64,000 nt of DNA from Aphidius gifuensis. Taxonomy: Eukaryota; Arthropoda; Insecta; Hymenoptera; Braconidae. Within the stretch, counting starts at the first letter, position 1. The number at the start of each line of letters is the position of its first letter. The stretch spans positions 6,200,001 to 6,264,000 of the forward strand of contig NC_057790.1 in NCBI RefSeq assembly GCF_014905175.1. The letters run 5' to 3'. Under the pieces are notes generated by a model that saw only the letters and a program-made list of their open reading frames with translations, searched no databases and had not been told where the DNA came from. The position numbers and the translations under genes were made by a program. Shown in pieces: positions 63,472 through 64,000 of this stretch.

Positions 63472-64000
63472 TGTTAAATATTATTATTAATTATTTTTTT
63501 TTTAGACATGTACTATCAACAATAATAATTTGTAATTTTATTGTAATTTGTAACCTTAAAATTTTTATTTTGCAATGTTTACTGGTTAAGGTAGAGTTTC
63601 CATTGAAACGACAGTATTTTTCGTCAAATGAAAATTCACTGTCGGTAAACTAGATGTCAATAAAAATGGTATAAATAAATTCATAATAATTATAATAAAT
63701 ATTTAAAATGATTAAATTTACTTTCACATTATTGTTATTATTTGCATCAAGTTATTTCAAGTTAGAATTAATTAGTTTAGTTGGATATATTTATTTATAT
63801 TGTTATTATTTATCAGAAATCAGCTGAGAGAGAATTGGGCTCCACACAGATAAAATTTAAATTCAAACACACACGTGAGAAGCATGGGTACGACCAATAG
63901 AGTTACAGCAAAATTTAACACACTTAATTACAATTAATTAATAATAATAATAATATAATTTGATAATTTATTTTTGAATAAAAATCATTACATGATGCAA
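63472..64000. other. Upstream region of CRIF1, right edge of window
   Basis: It contains the CRIF1 5' UTR and presumably its promoter (leftward). A slightly GC-richer patch at 63820-63910 with CACGTGAGAA could belong to a gene beyond the edge. No coding sequence was seen. Confidence 0.4.

Noticed and set aside
1..64000. Bracovirus or other endogenous viral sequence
   Set aside because: Considered because the host may be a parasitoid wasp, but no viral gene family was recognised in any frame.

Overview
The window is eukaryotic and very AT-rich. It has short GT-AG introns, one very long intron, and insect genes on both strands. The gene set (sugar gustatory receptors, mastermind, an attractin/distracted gene, a forkhead factor and a mitoribosomal protein) fits an insect. 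The extreme AT content and A/T-ending codons suggest, without proving, a hymenopteran parasitoid such as a braconid wasp. No virus, provirus, toxin or prokaryotic gene was recognised.

Region 1 (1-13.0 kb, + strand) is a tandem array of sugar-type gustatory receptors. The order is a decayed copy at the left edge (A, 1-1779), a probably broken copy (B, 2768-5273), a solo 3' end (terminal exon 6037-6090), an intact nine-exon copy (C, 7052-9108), a second solo 3' end (9961-10014) and a second intact nine-exon copy (D, 10978-13033). The six near-identical terminal exons against four gene bodies show that the array was once larger and has lost bodies by internal deletion.

Region 2 (17.2-48.7 kb, - strand) is mastermind, the Notch co-activator. 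It has seven coding exons that join in frame to 1384 codons plus a stop. The N-terminal CSL/Notch-binding exon is split from the rest by a 22.3 kb intron. That intron holds a 1.63 kb GC-rich element with terminal inverted repeats. The element contains a roughly 50 bp palindrome-bearing satellite and a tRNA-derived (SINE-like) insertion.

Region 3 (53.0-63.5 kb) is compact. distracted/attractin (-, six exons, 1356 aa) is head to head with a forkhead transcription factor (+, five exons, 561 aa, 1.16 kb between start codons). The forkhead gene converges on CRIF1/GADD45GIP1 (mitoribosomal mL64, -, three exons, 271 aa). The forkhead stop codon TGA-C is followed by 42 further in-frame codons, a candidate for stop-codon readthrough. 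All exon models were built by eye from splice sites, reading phase and family similarity; no transcript or database evidence was available.
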